NCBI GenBank assembly: GCA_051294375.1
Contig: CM119265.1
Span: forward strand, 8,130,772-8,194,771
Length of the DNA stretch: 64,000 nt
Source of the DNA: Paraspadella gotoi
Taxonomy: Eukaryota > Chaetognatha
Reading direction: 5' to 3'
Shown here: positions 11,465 to 25,100 of the stretch, piece after piece
How the letters are laid out: the number at the start of each line of letters is the position of its first letter
Position numbering within the stretch: the stretch's first letter is position 1
Translations under genes and position numbers: made by a program
Notes under the pieces: generated by a model
What the model saw: only the letters and a program-made list of their open reading frames with translations
The model's database searches: none
Told to the model about the DNA's origin: nothing

Positions 11465-11864
11465 CAATCCGCATAATTTTATGGTTCACTGGAAAGGATT
11501 TGAATGCATTGAGAGGCGCGACTTTCCTCAGGCGATGACGACGAAAACGACGACGACGAAGACGACGTCGACTGCCACCAAAATCTGTCACATTCATTTT
11601 GGGATATTCGGCGAGAATCTCCTCATACTTTGTCGTACATATCTTTATTTTCAGCATATGAGACATAAAATTAAACTTTATTAAAGTTTTTCGTTTAAAC
11701 ATTAAACTACCTATCGTAGAATGTTTAAGGTTCAAAAATGCCCCAAAAAATGTGATTCGATCCTTTTTCACGTCTCCGCCTCTCCTCTTTCCTTCCCCTT
11801 AAATTTAAATTTCACGCAAGACGGCGCCCGAACTTTTGTCGCCGTTGGAGGCGCCGCGAAAGCG

Positions 11865-12055
11865 TAAGGGTGGCAGTTATATACGGATTTTAGGTTGGTG
11901 TTTACAACCGGGTTTAAAAATAGGTTGGAGTGGCTCGCGCATTCTGGTAAAAATAAGGAAGGCAATTACATACGGATCGGAAATTTGGTACGAGTGGTTG
12001 TAATAAGGGTGACAATTTCATCCGGGTCTGAATTTAGGTTTAAGCGTCTCTCACT
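11865..12055 (+). repeat. Degenerate tandem repeats of about 50 bp
   Basis: Three to four related units share the order TAAGGGTGGCAATTACATAC, then CGGRTCTGAATTTAGG, then GAGTGGTTG. Unit starts near 11865, 11954 and 12004, with a further headless unit near 11905. They are present in B and C at matching positions. Confidence 0.55.
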
Positions 12056-12096
12056 TTCTTGTTTAATCGAGTATAGGGATTTGTTTTGTTTTTTTA

Positions 12097-12132
12097 GGGG
12101 GGCGGGCTGTTGGGGCGTGGTCGTGGGTGGCG
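12097..12132 (+). promoter_or_regulatory. GC-box / KLF-like patch
   Basis: GGGGCGGGC, GGGGCGTGG and GTGGGTGGCG occur within 36 bp, matching Sp1/KLF-type GC and CACCC boxes. Copies B (about 19858-19890) and C (about 28549-28581) keep it. No transcript start or gene can be tied to it. Confidence 0.3.
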
Positions 12133-12636
12133 TTTACATCCTCAAGGCCAACTGTAAATCCCGGATGTCGTAAAACCGAACGATGGCGTCGATTTAAAGG
12201 TTCGCATGGTTTAGGGAAAGGGTTGAGCCGAGCGCGAGAGAGGAGGTGAGGTTCGGGAGAGTGAGGGGGGCGGCGACCGGCAGGAGTGTAGCAGCTGTCG
12301 AAGTCGGATAAGGGGATTTGGGAAAGATATTTTTTAGAGAAAGAGGAGGAGGGTAAGGTCGAGAAACTGGGGTAAGGACAAGAGGAATTTTTTTGGGTTA
12401 GTGAGAAAAAAAATGAACAGCGGAAGGTAGAATTTGAGTGAGACAAAGATATTTTTGAAATCGAAATAGTTAGGTTATCTGTGTTTAATTGTGATTTAAG
12501 CGTGTAGGATAGAATCAAAAAAAAGGTGAGTTAGAAAAAAAAGCATCAAAGTTCCAAGTCTTTGCGTTGGATCCGCTGCTGCCAACGCCGAGTCTTTGGA
12601 GGATTTGAAGATAAAAAGAAACCGGAGATGGTGGAG

Positions 12637-12694
<58 letters not shown>

Positions 12695-13038
12695 GACAGA
12701 CAGACAGAGATAATTCGACGGCCAAAAGTCGCAAACTTCTTTTTTACGACTTCGTCTTCGGGCAAATTTCCGGAAAAAAAAAAAGAATAAAATGAGAGAA
12801 ACAAGAAAAAAGAAAGAAAAAAGAGGGAAAAAAAAGGATAAAAAAGGAAACGCGATAAAAAAAATACGGAGAGGCCGAGTAGAGAGCAGACTGCCAACTG
12901 GTTCTCGTAAAAAAAAGGGAAAAAAGTTTTGGGGAAATTTGAGGGGGATAAGAAATTGCGGCTGCCTGCTTTAAAAAGATAAAATAATAATATAAAGAAT
13001 TAAATGAAAATAAAATCAATAATTGTGAAAAAATTACA

Positions 13039-13041
<3 letters not shown>
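12133..13041. other. Purine-rich DNA with a GA microsatellite, no gene
   Basis: A GA run covers about 12638-12691 and homopurine blocks follow to about 12960. Minus-strand frames here are Phe/Leu/Ser translations of these runs. Confidence 0.6.

Positions 13042-13095
<54 letters not shown>
13042..13095 (+). repeat. (CT)n microsatellite
   Basis: About 54-bp CT run near the right end of copy A. Confidence 0.93.
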
Positions 13096-13100
<5 letters not shown>

Positions 13101-13247
13101 CTTTTTATCTCGCTCTCTATCTAACTCCTATCTCCCTCATTACGGTATTGGCATCGGCTGCGATTTCTGGATAATTTTTTTTTCTCTCTCTCTGTGTTGA
13201 TGTAAGGATTTATCAATTTTATTGCGTTATCGGGAAAAAGCGAGAAA

Positions 13248-13272
13248 NNNNNNNNNNNNNNNNNNNNNNNNN
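13248..13272. other. 25-N gap before copy B
   Basis: Fixed-size spacer between the end of copy A and the restart of the same sequence. Confidence 0.99.
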
Positions 13273-13331
13273 TTTTTTATTGATCGATAAATCCTGACGA
13301 AAACAAAAGGGAAGCCCGGCGATAAAATGTC

Positions 13332-13413
<82 letters not shown>

Positions 13414-14534
13414 GTTCCCTTTCTTTGTGAGAGAAGAAAGGGAAAAAACGCGTTAACTCCATAAAAAAAACCAAAAAAAAACTATGGGTCTCTCGATCAC
13501 ACAGTCGCGATTTTCCTCTGAATATTTATGAAATTGTTCTTTTCAAACATTGAGCTCTTCATGACCGAGGCCGCTTTTCCGTCCGACGCCATCTCCTCGA
13601 CATTTCGTTGGCGGCGTTTCGTATCGTCAGACGTTTTTCCGATCACCGTTTTTTTTCGGTAGAAATAAACGACGACGACGACGACGACGACGACGAAACA
13701 GAAAAAGGCGGAAGAAGCGGGGAGGAAATATGGCGGCGTCGGCGGTCGGCGTCGCGGCGGCGTCATCATCATCACCATATTTATGATATTAGGTACGGTT
13801 CCAAGTCTTGACGTGATGAAGTGTCTGAAGGCATCGATGTGGCCCCTGCGTTTTTTTTTTCTCCGAAGGAAGCGCTCGCCGCATTTGCCCGCCTTCAACA
13901 CACAGCGCCCCCATTCTTTTAAGCTCCTAAAGCTCATCCGTCTCAACTCTCTCCTCAGTCTCTTGTTTGTCCACATCACTCCTTAATCGTTCCAAAAATA
14001 TGATTCGACCGACTTAATTCATAGTTCTTAACTTACACTTAATTTAAAATAGTGAAACAAGTTTCATAGTTTATCGCCATCGCCATCGGCATCCAGCACT
14101 ACCCTTTCCTCCATCCCTTCCCGGCTTCCCCCCCCCCAAACCCCCCCCCCCGATCAACAACCCCCCATTCAACCCCCCCAGTTTCAAAAAAAAACCTCCG
14201 CTCCAACTTCCCCTCAACAACCAAATTTTCCAACATCCATATTTATTCCTCCCTTTGTCTCTCGTGTCTCCACTTCGATCGCTCCCGCTTTCTTTTGTCC
14301 GCTTTTTTCCGCTTCTTTTCTTATTTTTATCGGCTTCTTTCATCGGTTATTTTGCGCATCTTTCTTTCTTTGTTTTTTTTTTTTTTTCTTTGGGCCATTT
14401 TCTTTGTTTCTTTTTGGATTATTTTTGAACGTGTTTCATTTATTTTATTGTTTAATCGGCTTTAAGTTGTTCTTTTTTCTTACTTTTCTTATCCCCGTCC
14501 GATTGTTTACGAACGACCTGAGGCGAGTGTCGCG

Positions 14535-16881
14535 CAGAGATGCAGACGCGATCCGGGAGGCGGAGTGAAACGCGCAGAGGCGCATGTTTTTGAGGTGGCG
14601 AACTTGGACAAGAGTCAAAAATTGGGAGAAGGAGGCGAATGCGGAGGCGCAAAAAACGTTGCGCGTTCGCCTCTGTGCTTTTGTTTTTATAGGCGAAAAT
14701 CAAAAGGTTTTTGCCAAATTAAAACCTTTCTATTGTTCCAAAAATGTTCTTTTTTTTTCAAATTTAGATATTGCTAAATCTGAAGCGTTTATCAGCTGCA
14801 TTGGTTTTTTATTAACATATTTTTTTATTCAAAAAAAAATTTGGTTCTGTTATATCTATTTTATCTAAAAGTTGTACATAAGCATATATTTTATATCTTT
14901 TTTCTTTTAATGCATTCATTCACTCAATTTATTTTTTTTTATTTTAATAAAAATAATTAATTTGTTAATTTATTCCTATGATATTTAATTAAATTTGTTA
15001 ATTTATTTCTATGATATTTAATTAAATTTGTTAATTTATTCCTATGAATATTTAATTAAATCATTTATTCATAATTCTAATCTAATTTATTTATTTACTT
15101 TATTGATTTTATTAATCAAATACTTTTTTTATCTAGCATCATTTTTTTAAACTTGGATCTTTTTTGATTTGCATTATTATTTTAACTGGCATCATTTTTT
15201 CAACTGGCATAATTTTTTAACATGGATTATTTTTTTTTATTTATATTATTTTACAACTTGAATCATATTTTAATTGCATTATTTTTTTAACCTATATAAT
15301 TTTTTGAATTGCATTATTTTTTTAATTGCATCATTTTTTTAAACTAGCTTCATTTTAAACTTGTATATTTTTTTTGATTTGCATTAATTTTTTTACTTAC
15401 ATCATTTTTTATTCATTTCATTGTTTTTAATTTGCATTATTTTTGAAACTTGCATCATTTTTTTTAACTTCCATTATTTTTTGATTTATAATATTTTTTT
15501 GATTTACATTATTTTTTTGATTTGCATTATTTTTTAACTTACATCATTTTTGCACCTTATATCATTTTTTTTTCATTTTAAATCATTTTTTATCTCGCAT
15601 CATTTTTTGAATGCATAATTTTTTGAATGCATAATTTTAACCTATATCATTTTTCAACTTGCATCATATTTTTTCAAATTTCAGCATTTTTTTAACTTGC
15701 CTTATTTTCTTAACTTATATTATTTTTTAACTTGTATTATTTTTCTTTTTGTAATTTTTTAAATTTATATTACCTTTTAACTTATATGGTTTTAATTTTT
15801 ATATTTAAAATTTAAATTATCCATTTATTTATAAAACAATTCATAAAATTGTACAAACAATAATAACAATTATCCATTTGTTGTTAGTTTGTGAAAATAA
15901 TAAATTTATTAATTAATTAATATATAAGAAACTATTAATTATTGTTTTAACTAATTAAATAATTAATTATTGCTAATGATCGTTATCAGATCCAGCATTT
16001 TTGCTTTTTTATTCTAAGTAAACTAAAAACTTTCAGCTTGAATTGAAAAACAAGAAAAATTTTTTCTAATGCCAAATAGTAAAAATATATAAAATTATGG
16101 TAATATTATAATTTTTTTAATAAATTATACAATCGATTTTTACTGATTTGGAATACTACTAACATTTTTGGATTTATTGATATTTTTTTAAACATTAGTA
16201 AAATAATATCTTCTTTTTTAATTAAGTAATCATATTAAATTAATAAAATGTTTGATTGGAAAGTAAAAAAGAAATAGAAAAAAATAAAGTAAAATAAAAA
16301 AATAAGGAATACAGAGAAAGTAAGAGAGAGAAAAGAGGAAAAAAAGTGAGTGAAGAGAATAAGAGTAATAAAAAAAATGAAATAGTCATATAAAAATAAA
16401 TTTTTGTCCTTATTCTCAATAATATCCTTTTCCTAGTATTTTTTTAAAGCTTTATCTCTTTCTCTCCCCATTTCTTTTTTTCTTTTTTTTTCTATTCTTT
16501 TCTTTCTCTTCTCCCTCTCTCTCCCTCTCTCTTTTTTAAATGTCTTGCAAAAATTGTTTAAAATATATATTTGTTAAAAAGATTTGAAAAAAGTTAAAAC
16601 ATATACATTTAAAAATAAAAAAAAATTATTTATTTATTTATTTATTATATTTAAACATAACAAATGAAAGTTTTTTCATTGTCCATTGATCTGAATTAAA
16701 AAAAACATATTATCAAATACAAAAACTATAAATAATTTTAAACAAAAAGCCGGAGGCGTTCAAGAGGCGAACGCGGAGGCGATCCGGGCTAAAAAATGGA
16801 GGCGAACGCAAAACCGGAGGCGAGGGGTCTCGGGAGGCGGGGAGTGGAGGCGGGCGAAATTCACCGCCTCCAGCATCCCTG
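14535..16881. mobile_element. hAT-superfamily non-autonomous transposon, copy B
   Basis: Base-for-base the same element as at 6723-9069, with the same GTGTCGCG duplications at 14527-14534 and 16882-16889. The identical target site and flanks show this is a duplicated locus, not a separate insertion. Confidence 0.87.
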
Positions 16882-17923
16882 GTGTCGCGCCCTTTTCGAA
16901 CTTTCTTTCATTAAACAAAGGAGCATCGATATCCCAAAATCGTTCACTGAATGAACTTTGAACAGGACACTGCCAAACGATTCACGCAAAGACGATGCGT
17001 CTCTGCCATTTTCGCCGCGAGATGGAGATTCGACCCAGTTGCACTGTCGCCCGCCACCGCCGCCGGCGGCCCTTCACCGGCAGAAGGAAGATTCCTCGAT
17101 TGGCAGACTCAATACGCTAATGGATTTTTGATTGGATACCCACCTTCCATTCCCCCCCCCACTGATGCCAAACCCCCTAATCCTCAAATCTCCATTTCAC
17201 GCGACTCACCTTTTTTAATCCAACTCGACGAGAACATTCTCACCGTCATTAAAAACCATCTTCCCCTTTTTTTTCACTGTCACACCCACCCCTTCACTAA
17301 TCCCCCTCCCGCTTTCCTTCCCCTCTCCCCCGAAAAAAAAAACATCAGTCATATCCGCTAACCCACACGAACCCCCTCCCAGCCCCGTCTCACCTCTTTC
17401 CGCCACGCCTTGTTTTCCTGAGAGGTTCAACAGAATCTCATTAAAACCTCGTTTTGGAAGATCTCGTTGCGGTCATCGGCGTCGTCGGCGTCAGTTGGCG
17501 TCGTCTTAAACGTCGTCGTTGGCGTCGTCGTCGTCGTCTTCAAACGTCGTCGTTGTCGATATCGTCGTCGTTGTCGTCTTCTTCGCCTTTGTCAACGTCC
17601 GTATCTTTGTCATATTTTCTCTTCAATCTTCAGTCTTTACTTACTTTTTTACCTTTTTTTTTTTCTAATTTCGAAGAAGGTCCCCTCTATATTCCTTTCC
17701 TTTTCCTCCCTTATTTCCCTTTCCTCCTTTCCTTCCCTTTCCTTCTCAATTCTCCTTAACCTTTCCTCTTTTTTTTTCTAATCGCCCTTCACCTATGGCT
17801 CGCAACGAAAACGGATTTAGATGATAAGTTAACATTTCGTTAATCCTACAATCGCTAACGATTTCAAAATTCCTCCTCGGTTTTTTTTTTCCAGATGGTT
17901 AGACGTTTGATGATTATTTAATA

Positions 17924-17956
<33 letters not shown>

Positions 17957-20395
17957 AACCCTTGTCGCGATATTTTAATCCCTCCCCCTCTCCTTCCCCA
18001 CCGCCCCCCCTTTTCTTCTCCCCGCGAATCCCAGTTAATCTTTCTCCGACATGTGAATTATTCACTAGCGAACTAATTTCGTTGGCCGTCTGAATCTTTC
18101 CTCTTTTTTTTTCTCTTTTCGGTTTCATCATTTTGCTTCTTTTTTTTTCCTTCTTTTTATTCCAAATTTAATTCATTTTTTTATCTTCGTTTTTGAGTTT
18201 GGGAATAAAATATGGCTTTTTTTACGCTCTCAAAAACCTTGCTTTTTGGGTAAAGTTATTCCTTATTTCGATTTAAATTTATCCAGGCTAAATTGCGCTC
18301 TTCTTAAAATACATTTGGTTCTAAAGATAGTATTTATTTTGTAATTTTTAAGCGTTTCTCATTGTTATGTACTTTTTCAACTGTTTTAAAGGAATAAAAA
18401 CCGATATATAATTTTAATTCATATTAAACATTTTAAAAGAATTTATTTTCCATTAGCTGAAGTATCTAAACCCCCTGTTGAAGGCACTATGACTCGGAGA
18501 CTCTCAAATATGAAATTCATATTCTTTTAAAAAAGCTTTTCTCAGTGAACAAAAAAAAAACATCTCAAAAGTCACTTGTCGATTCTTTTTTCCTCGATTA
18601 TCGTGAATAATGAATGAGTGAAAGACGCGGAAAAGTCGTTTGGCGGCCAAAAACGTGAATCGGTGAAGTGAGAGGCGTCGGCGACGACGCTCGACCCCAA
18701 TCCAAGATTCTCACGCGAGACTTCGTGAAAAATTAAGGCTGATCGTCGCTCGCGCATCCTCGAGTGTGTGACGCCGTTCTGGCCTCTTTGTGAATCGCTA
18801 GAGAGTAAGAGGATGTGAGAAAAAGAAGTGTGAAGTGATGTGAGAAAGAGTGTGATGAGGAAGTTATAAAAGAAGTACACGGAAAGTCGATAACATGAAA
18901 AGTCAATCTAAAACATTAAAGTCGCTCATTGGGAAAGTGAAACATGAGAAAGCAACTTTGGTTTTTATGTATTTTTCTTTTTTTTTATCAAACTCGATTG
19001 ATCGAAATTAAACTTATTTCTTATCTATTTAAAAGATTCTTAAAGTTTTTCAGTTCTCTGGATTCTGTCTTACGCATTCTTTAGTTTGTATTCTCGGGGA
19101 ATATAAAAATAATATCATTCCGCAATTTATTCTCAAATGGATAAACCCGAAATGTAGCTTTACTCTCTCCATCTCTCTCTCTCTCTCTCTCTCATCTCTC
19201 ATCTTCTCTCTCTCTCTTCGTTCTCAACCTCTCGCTAATCTTATTATGGTTACTGAAGGATTTGAATGCATTGAGAGCGCGACTTTTCCTCAGGCGATGA
19301 CGACGAAACGACGACGACGAAGAACGACGTCGACTGCCACCAAAATCTGGTCACATTCATTTTGGGATATCGGCGAGAATCTCCTCATACTTTGATCGTA
19401 CATATTCTTTATTTTCAGCATAGAGACATAAAATTAAACTTTATTAAAGTTTTTCGTTGTAAACTTAAACTACCTATCTAGAATGTTTTAAGGTTCAAAA
19501 AATGCCACCAAAAAATGTGGATCGAATCCTTTTTCACGTCTCCGCCTCTCCTCTTCCTTCCCTTAAATTTAATTCACGCAAAAGACCGGCGCCCGAACTT
19601 TTGTCGCCGTTGGAGGCGCCGCGAAAGCGTTAAGGGTGGCAGTTTAAATACGGATTTTAGGTTGTGTTTACAACCGGTTTAAAAATAGTTAGGAGTGCTC
19701 GCGCAATTCTGGTAAAAATAAGGAAGGCAATTACATACAGGATCGGGAAATTTTGGTACGAGTGGTTGTAAAAGGTGACAATTTCATCCGGGTCTGAATT
19801 TAGGTTTAAGGTCTCTCACTTTCTTTTAATCGAGTAATAGGGATTTTTGTTTTTTTAGGGGCGGGCAGTTGGGCGTGGTCGTGGTGTGCGTTACATCCTC
19901 AAGGCCAACTGTAAATCCCGGATGTCGTAAAACGAACGATGGCGTCGATTTTAAAGGTTCGCATGGTTTAGGGAAAGGGTTGAGCCGAGCGCGAGAGAGG
20001 AGGTGAGGTTCGGGAGAGTGAGGGGGGCGGCGACCGGCAGGAGTGTAGCAGCTGTCGAAGTCGGATAAGGGGATTTGGGAAAAGATATTTTTTAGGAAAG
20101 AGGAGGAAGGTAAGGTCGAGAAACGGGTAAGGCAAGAGGAATTTTTTTGGGTTAGTGAGAAAAAAATGAAAGCGGAATGGTAGAATTTGAGTGAGACCAA
20201 AGATATTTTTGAAATCGAAATAGTTAGGTTATCTGTGTTTAATTGTGATTTAAGCGTGTAGAGATAGAAATCAAAAAAAAAGGTGAGTTAGAAAAAAAAG
20301 CATCAAAAAGTTCCAAGTCTTTGCGTTGGATCCGCTGCGCCAAACGCCCGAGTCTTGGAGGATTTGAAGATAAAAGAAACAGCGAGATGGTAAGA

Positions 20396-20477
<82 letters not shown>

Positions 20478-21069
20478 GATAATTCGACGGCAAAAGTGCA
20501 AACTTCTTTTTTACGACTTCGTTTCGGGGCAAATTCCGGAAAAAAAAAAGAATAAATGAGAGAAACAAGAAAAAGAAAGAAAAAAGAGGAAAAAAAAGGA
20601 TAAAAAGGACAACGCGATAAAAAAAATACGGAGAGGCCGAGTAGAAGAGCAGAACTGCCAAACTGGTTCTCGTAAAAAAAAAGGGAAAAAAAAAGTTTGG
20701 GGAAATTTAGAGGGGATAAGAAATTGAGCGGCTGCCCTGCTTTGAAAAGATAAAAAATAATATAAGAATATAAAATGAAAATAAAATCAATAATTGTGAA
20801 AAAATTACATCGCCTCTCTCTCTCTCTCTCCTCTCTCTCTATCTCTCTCTCTTCTCTCTCTCTTCTCTCTCCTAATCTCTTTTTAATCTCCGCTCTCATC
20901 TAACTCCTATCTCCCTCATATACGGTATTGGCATCGGCTGCGATTCCTGGATATATTTTTTTTTCTCTCTCTCTGATATTGTTGATGTTAAGGATTTATC
21001 AATTTATTCGTTACGGGAAAAAAGCGAGCAAAATATTAGGAAGCGTTCGTTGCTCTCTCTCTCTCATCT

Positions 21070-21108
<39 letters not shown>

Positions 21109-21658
21109 TCTCTCTCTTCTCCTCTCTTCTTAACTCCCCCTCTCTTCTCCCTCTCTCGGATTCGTGGAAGATTTCTCAAAAATGGGCGTTCGTCATTATC
21201 GGAGAGAGAAAGCGCGAATCGGGAAAATCTTCGGGATGAGATAAGAAGGGAGTGGGGGGAGGGGGTGGGGGGGGAGCGGGGAACGGAGAGAAAAGAGTGA
21301 ACGAAAGAGGAAGATGAGGGGAGAGAAGGAGTGGCAGAAGGGGAGTGGTGAGAAAAGTAATTTCGTAGAAAAGCTTTTTTTTTTCAAGTCCCGAACTGTA
21401 AAATTGGAAAGAAGGGGGCTTACGATGAATGACAGTACGGCCATGGCGTAGCGGGCTGCCGCCCGAATCCCCCTCGAATGTAGCCCCCTAGGAGCAACGA
21501 CCCCCTCCGTCTCCTCATCATGGAAATTACCTCCGTTCCCCCCTCATTCCCAACCCACGCACTTTCCGTTGCTACCATTACTCTTGCCCTTTCCCCCTCT
21601 CCGCCCCCTCACTCTCGGCCCATCCCAACCCTTCGAGAAAAAAAAAGGGTCCACTTAC

Positions 21659-21748
21659 GGGGCTTCGATCTTGACCCTCCTCCTCCTCATCCTCCTCCTC
21701 CTCCTCCTCCTCCTCTTCGGATTTCGTCGTGGAAAGAAGAAGCTTCAT
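21659..21748 (-). CDS. Weak candidate first coding exon with poly-Glu tract
   Basis: On the minus strand an ATG at 21748 (A at -3) opens MKLLLSTTKSE, then a Glu/Asp run from a CTC-type repeat, then EGQDRSP. It stops at a strong donor-like CCCC|GTAAGTGG (21651-21658). An ETS-like CCGGAAAT lies about 40 bp upstream of the ATG. Copy C repeats it at 30368-30461 with two length changes. The acidic run comes from a simple repeat, so the evidence is essentially the donor and the short frame. Confidence 0.15.
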
Positions 21749-21819
21749 AATTGGGTTATTAACCCTCTCTCCATTTCCGGAATGTTTAGCGTGTCGGCTT
21801 GTGGGAAGGGTTAGCATGA

Positions 21820-21903
21820 ATTGGGAAAGGAAAGGAAGGGAAGGGAAAGGAAAGGAAAGGAAAGGAAAGGAATGGAAAAAAAAGGAAAGGTAAGGAAAGG
21901 AAA

Positions 21904-21934
<31 letters not shown>

Positions 21935-21935
21935 A
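21820..21935 (+). repeat. (GGAAA)n followed by (AAAT)n
   Basis: Pentanucleotide GGAAA array to about 21900, then AAAT units up to the gap. Confidence 0.93.
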
Positions 21936-21960
21936 NNNNNNNNNNNNNNNNNNNNNNNNN
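21936..21960. other. 25-N gap before copy C
   Basis: Fixed-size spacer. Confidence 0.99.
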
Positions 21961-22019
21961 TTTTTTATTGATCGATAAATCCTGACGAAAACAAAAGGGA
22001 AGCCCGGCGATAAAATGTC

Positions 22020-22101
<82 letters not shown>

Positions 22102-25100
22102 GTTCCCTTTCTTTGTGAGAGAAGAAAGGGAAAAAACGCGTTAACTCCATAAAAAAAACCAAAAAAAAACTATGGGTCTCTCGATCACACAGTCGCGATT
22201 TTCCTCTGAATATTTATGAAATTGTTCTTTTCAAACATTGAGCTCTTCATGACCGAGGCCGCTTTTCCGTCCGACGCCATCTCCTCGACATTTCGTTGGC
22301 GGCGTTTCGTATCGTCAGACGTTTTTCCGATCACCGTTTTTTTTCGGTAGAAATAAACGACGACGACGACGACGACGACGACGAAACAGAAAAAGGCGGA
22401 AGAAGCGGGGAGGAAATATGGCGGCGTCGGCGGTCGGCGTCGCGGCGGCGTCATCATCATCACCATATTTATGATATTAGGTACGGTTCCAAGTCTTGAC
22501 GTGATGAAGTGTCTGAAGGCATCGATGTGGCCCCTGCGTTTTTTTTTTCTCCGAAGGAAGCGCTCGCCGCATTTGCCCGCCTTCAACACACAGCGCCCCC
22601 ATTCTTTTAAGCTCCTAAAGCTCATCCGTCTCAACTCTCTCCTCAGTCTCTTGTTTGTCCACATCACTCCTTAATCGTTCCAAAAATATGATTCGACCGA
22701 CTTAATTCATAGTTCTTAACTTACACTTAATTTAAAATAGTGAAACAAGTTTCATAGTTTATCGCCATCGCCATCGGCATCCAGCACTACCCTTTCCTCC
22801 ATCCCTTCCCGGCTTCCCCCCCCCCAAACCCCCCCCCCCGATCAACAACCCCCCATTCAACCCCCCCAGTTTCAAAAAAAAACCTCCGCTCCAACTTCCC
22901 CTCAACAACCAAATTTTCCAACATCCATATTTATTCCTCCCTTTGTCTCTCGTGTCTCCACTTCGATCGCTCCCGCTTTCTTTTGTCCGCTTTTTTCCGC
23001 TTCTTTTCTTATTTTTATCGGCTTCTTTCATCGGTTATTTTGCGCATCTTTCTTTCTTTGTTTTTTTTTTTTTTTCTTTGGGCCATTTTCTTTGTTTCTT
23101 TTTGGATTATTTTTGAACGTGTTTCATTTATTTTATTGTTTAATCGGCTTTAAGTTGTTCTTTTTTCTTACTTTTCTTATCCCCGTCCGATTGTTTACGA
23201 ACGACCTGAGGCGAGTGTCGCGCAGAGATGCAGACGCGATCCGGGAGGCGGAGTGAAACGCGCAGAGGCGCATGTTTTTGAGGTGGCGAACTTGGACAAG
23301 AGTCAAAAATTGGGAGAAGGAGGCGAATGCGGAGGCGCAAAAAACGTTGCGCGTTCGCCTCTGTGCTTTTGTTTTTATAGGCGAAAATCAAAAGGTTTTT
23401 GCCAAATTAAAACCTTTCTATTGTTCCAAAAATGTTCTTTTTTTTTCAAATTTAGATATTGCTAAATCTGAAGCGTTTATCAGCTGCATTGGTTTTTTAT
23501 TAACATATTTTTTTATTCAAAAAAAAATTTGGTTCTGTTATATCTATTTTATCTAAAAGTTGTACATAAGCATATATTTTATATCTTTTTTCTTTTAATG
23601 CATTCATTCACTCAATTTATTTTTTTTTATTTTAATAAAAATAATTAATTTGTTAATTTATTCCTATGATATTTAATTAAATTTGTTAATTTATTTCTAT
23701 GATATTTAATTAAATTTGTTAATTTATTCCTATGAATATTTAATTAAATCATTTATTCATAATTCTAATCTAATTTATTTATTTACTTTATTGATTTTAT
23801 TAATCAAATACTTTTTTTATCTAGCATCATTTTTTTAAACTTGGATCTTTTTTGATTTGCATTATTATTTTAACTGGCATCATTTTTTCAACTGGCATAA
23901 TTTTTTAACATGGATTATTTTTTTTTATTTATATTATTTTACAACTTGAATCATATTTTAATTGCATTATTTTTTTAACCTATATAATTTTTTGAATTGC
24001 ATTATTTTTTTAATTGCATCATTTTTTTAAACTAGCTTCATTTTAAACTTGTATATTTTTTTTGATTTGCATTAATTTTTTTACTTACATCATTTTTTAT
24101 TCATTTCATTGTTTTTAATTTGCATTATTTTTGAAACTTGCATCATTTTTTTTAACTTCCATTATTTTTTGATTTATAATATTTTTTTGATTTACATTAT
24201 TTTTTTGATTTGCATTATTTTTTAACTTACATCATTTTTGCACCTTATATCATTTTTTTTTCATTTTAAATCATTTTTTATCTCGCATCATTTTTTGAAT
24301 GCATAATTTTTTGAATGCATAATTTTAACCTATATCATTTTTCAACTTGCATCATATTTTTTCAAATTTCAGCATTTTTTTAACTTGCCTTATTTTCTTA
24401 ACTTATATTATTTTTTAACTTGTATTATTTTTCTTTTTGTAATTTTTTAAATTTATATTACCTTTTAACTTATATGGTTTTAATTTTTATATTTAAAATT
24501 TAAATTATCCATTTATTTATAAAACAATTCATAAAATTGTACAAACAATAATAACAATTATCCATTTGTTGTTAGTTTGTGAAAATAATAAATTTATTAA
24601 TTAATTAATATATAAGAAACTATTAATTATTGTTTTAACTAATTAAATAATTAATTATTGCTAATGATCGTTATCAGATCCAGCATTTTTGCTTTTTTAT
24701 TCTAAGTAAACTAAAAACTTTCAGCTTGAATTGAAAAACAAGAAAAATTTTTTCTAATGCCAAATAGTAAAAATATATAAAATTATGGTAATATTATAAT
24801 TTTTTTAATAAATTATACAATCGATTTTTACTGATTTGGAATACTACTAACATTTTTGGATTTATTGATATTTTTTTAAACATTAGTAAAATAATATCTT
24901 CTTTTTTAATTAAGTAATCATATTAAATTAATAAAATGTTTGATTGGAAAGTAAAAAAGAAATAGAAAAAAATAAAGTAAAATAAAAAAATAAGGAATAC
25001 AGAGAAAGTAAGAGAGAGAAAAGAGGAAAAAAAGTGAGTGAAGAGAATAAGAGTAATAAAAAAAATGAAATAGTCATATAAAAATAAATTTTTGTCCTTA

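Larger units (their letters stand above)
13273..21935 (+). repeat. Copy B of the triplicated block (middle length)
   Basis: Identical to copy C from 13273 to 18828 (5,556 bp, offset 8,688) and to copy A for 4,221 bp (offset 7,812). Beyond that it tracks copy C with many indels. It ends in an AAAT repeat before a 25-N gap, a point matching about 30.65 kb in copy C. Confidence 0.9.
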
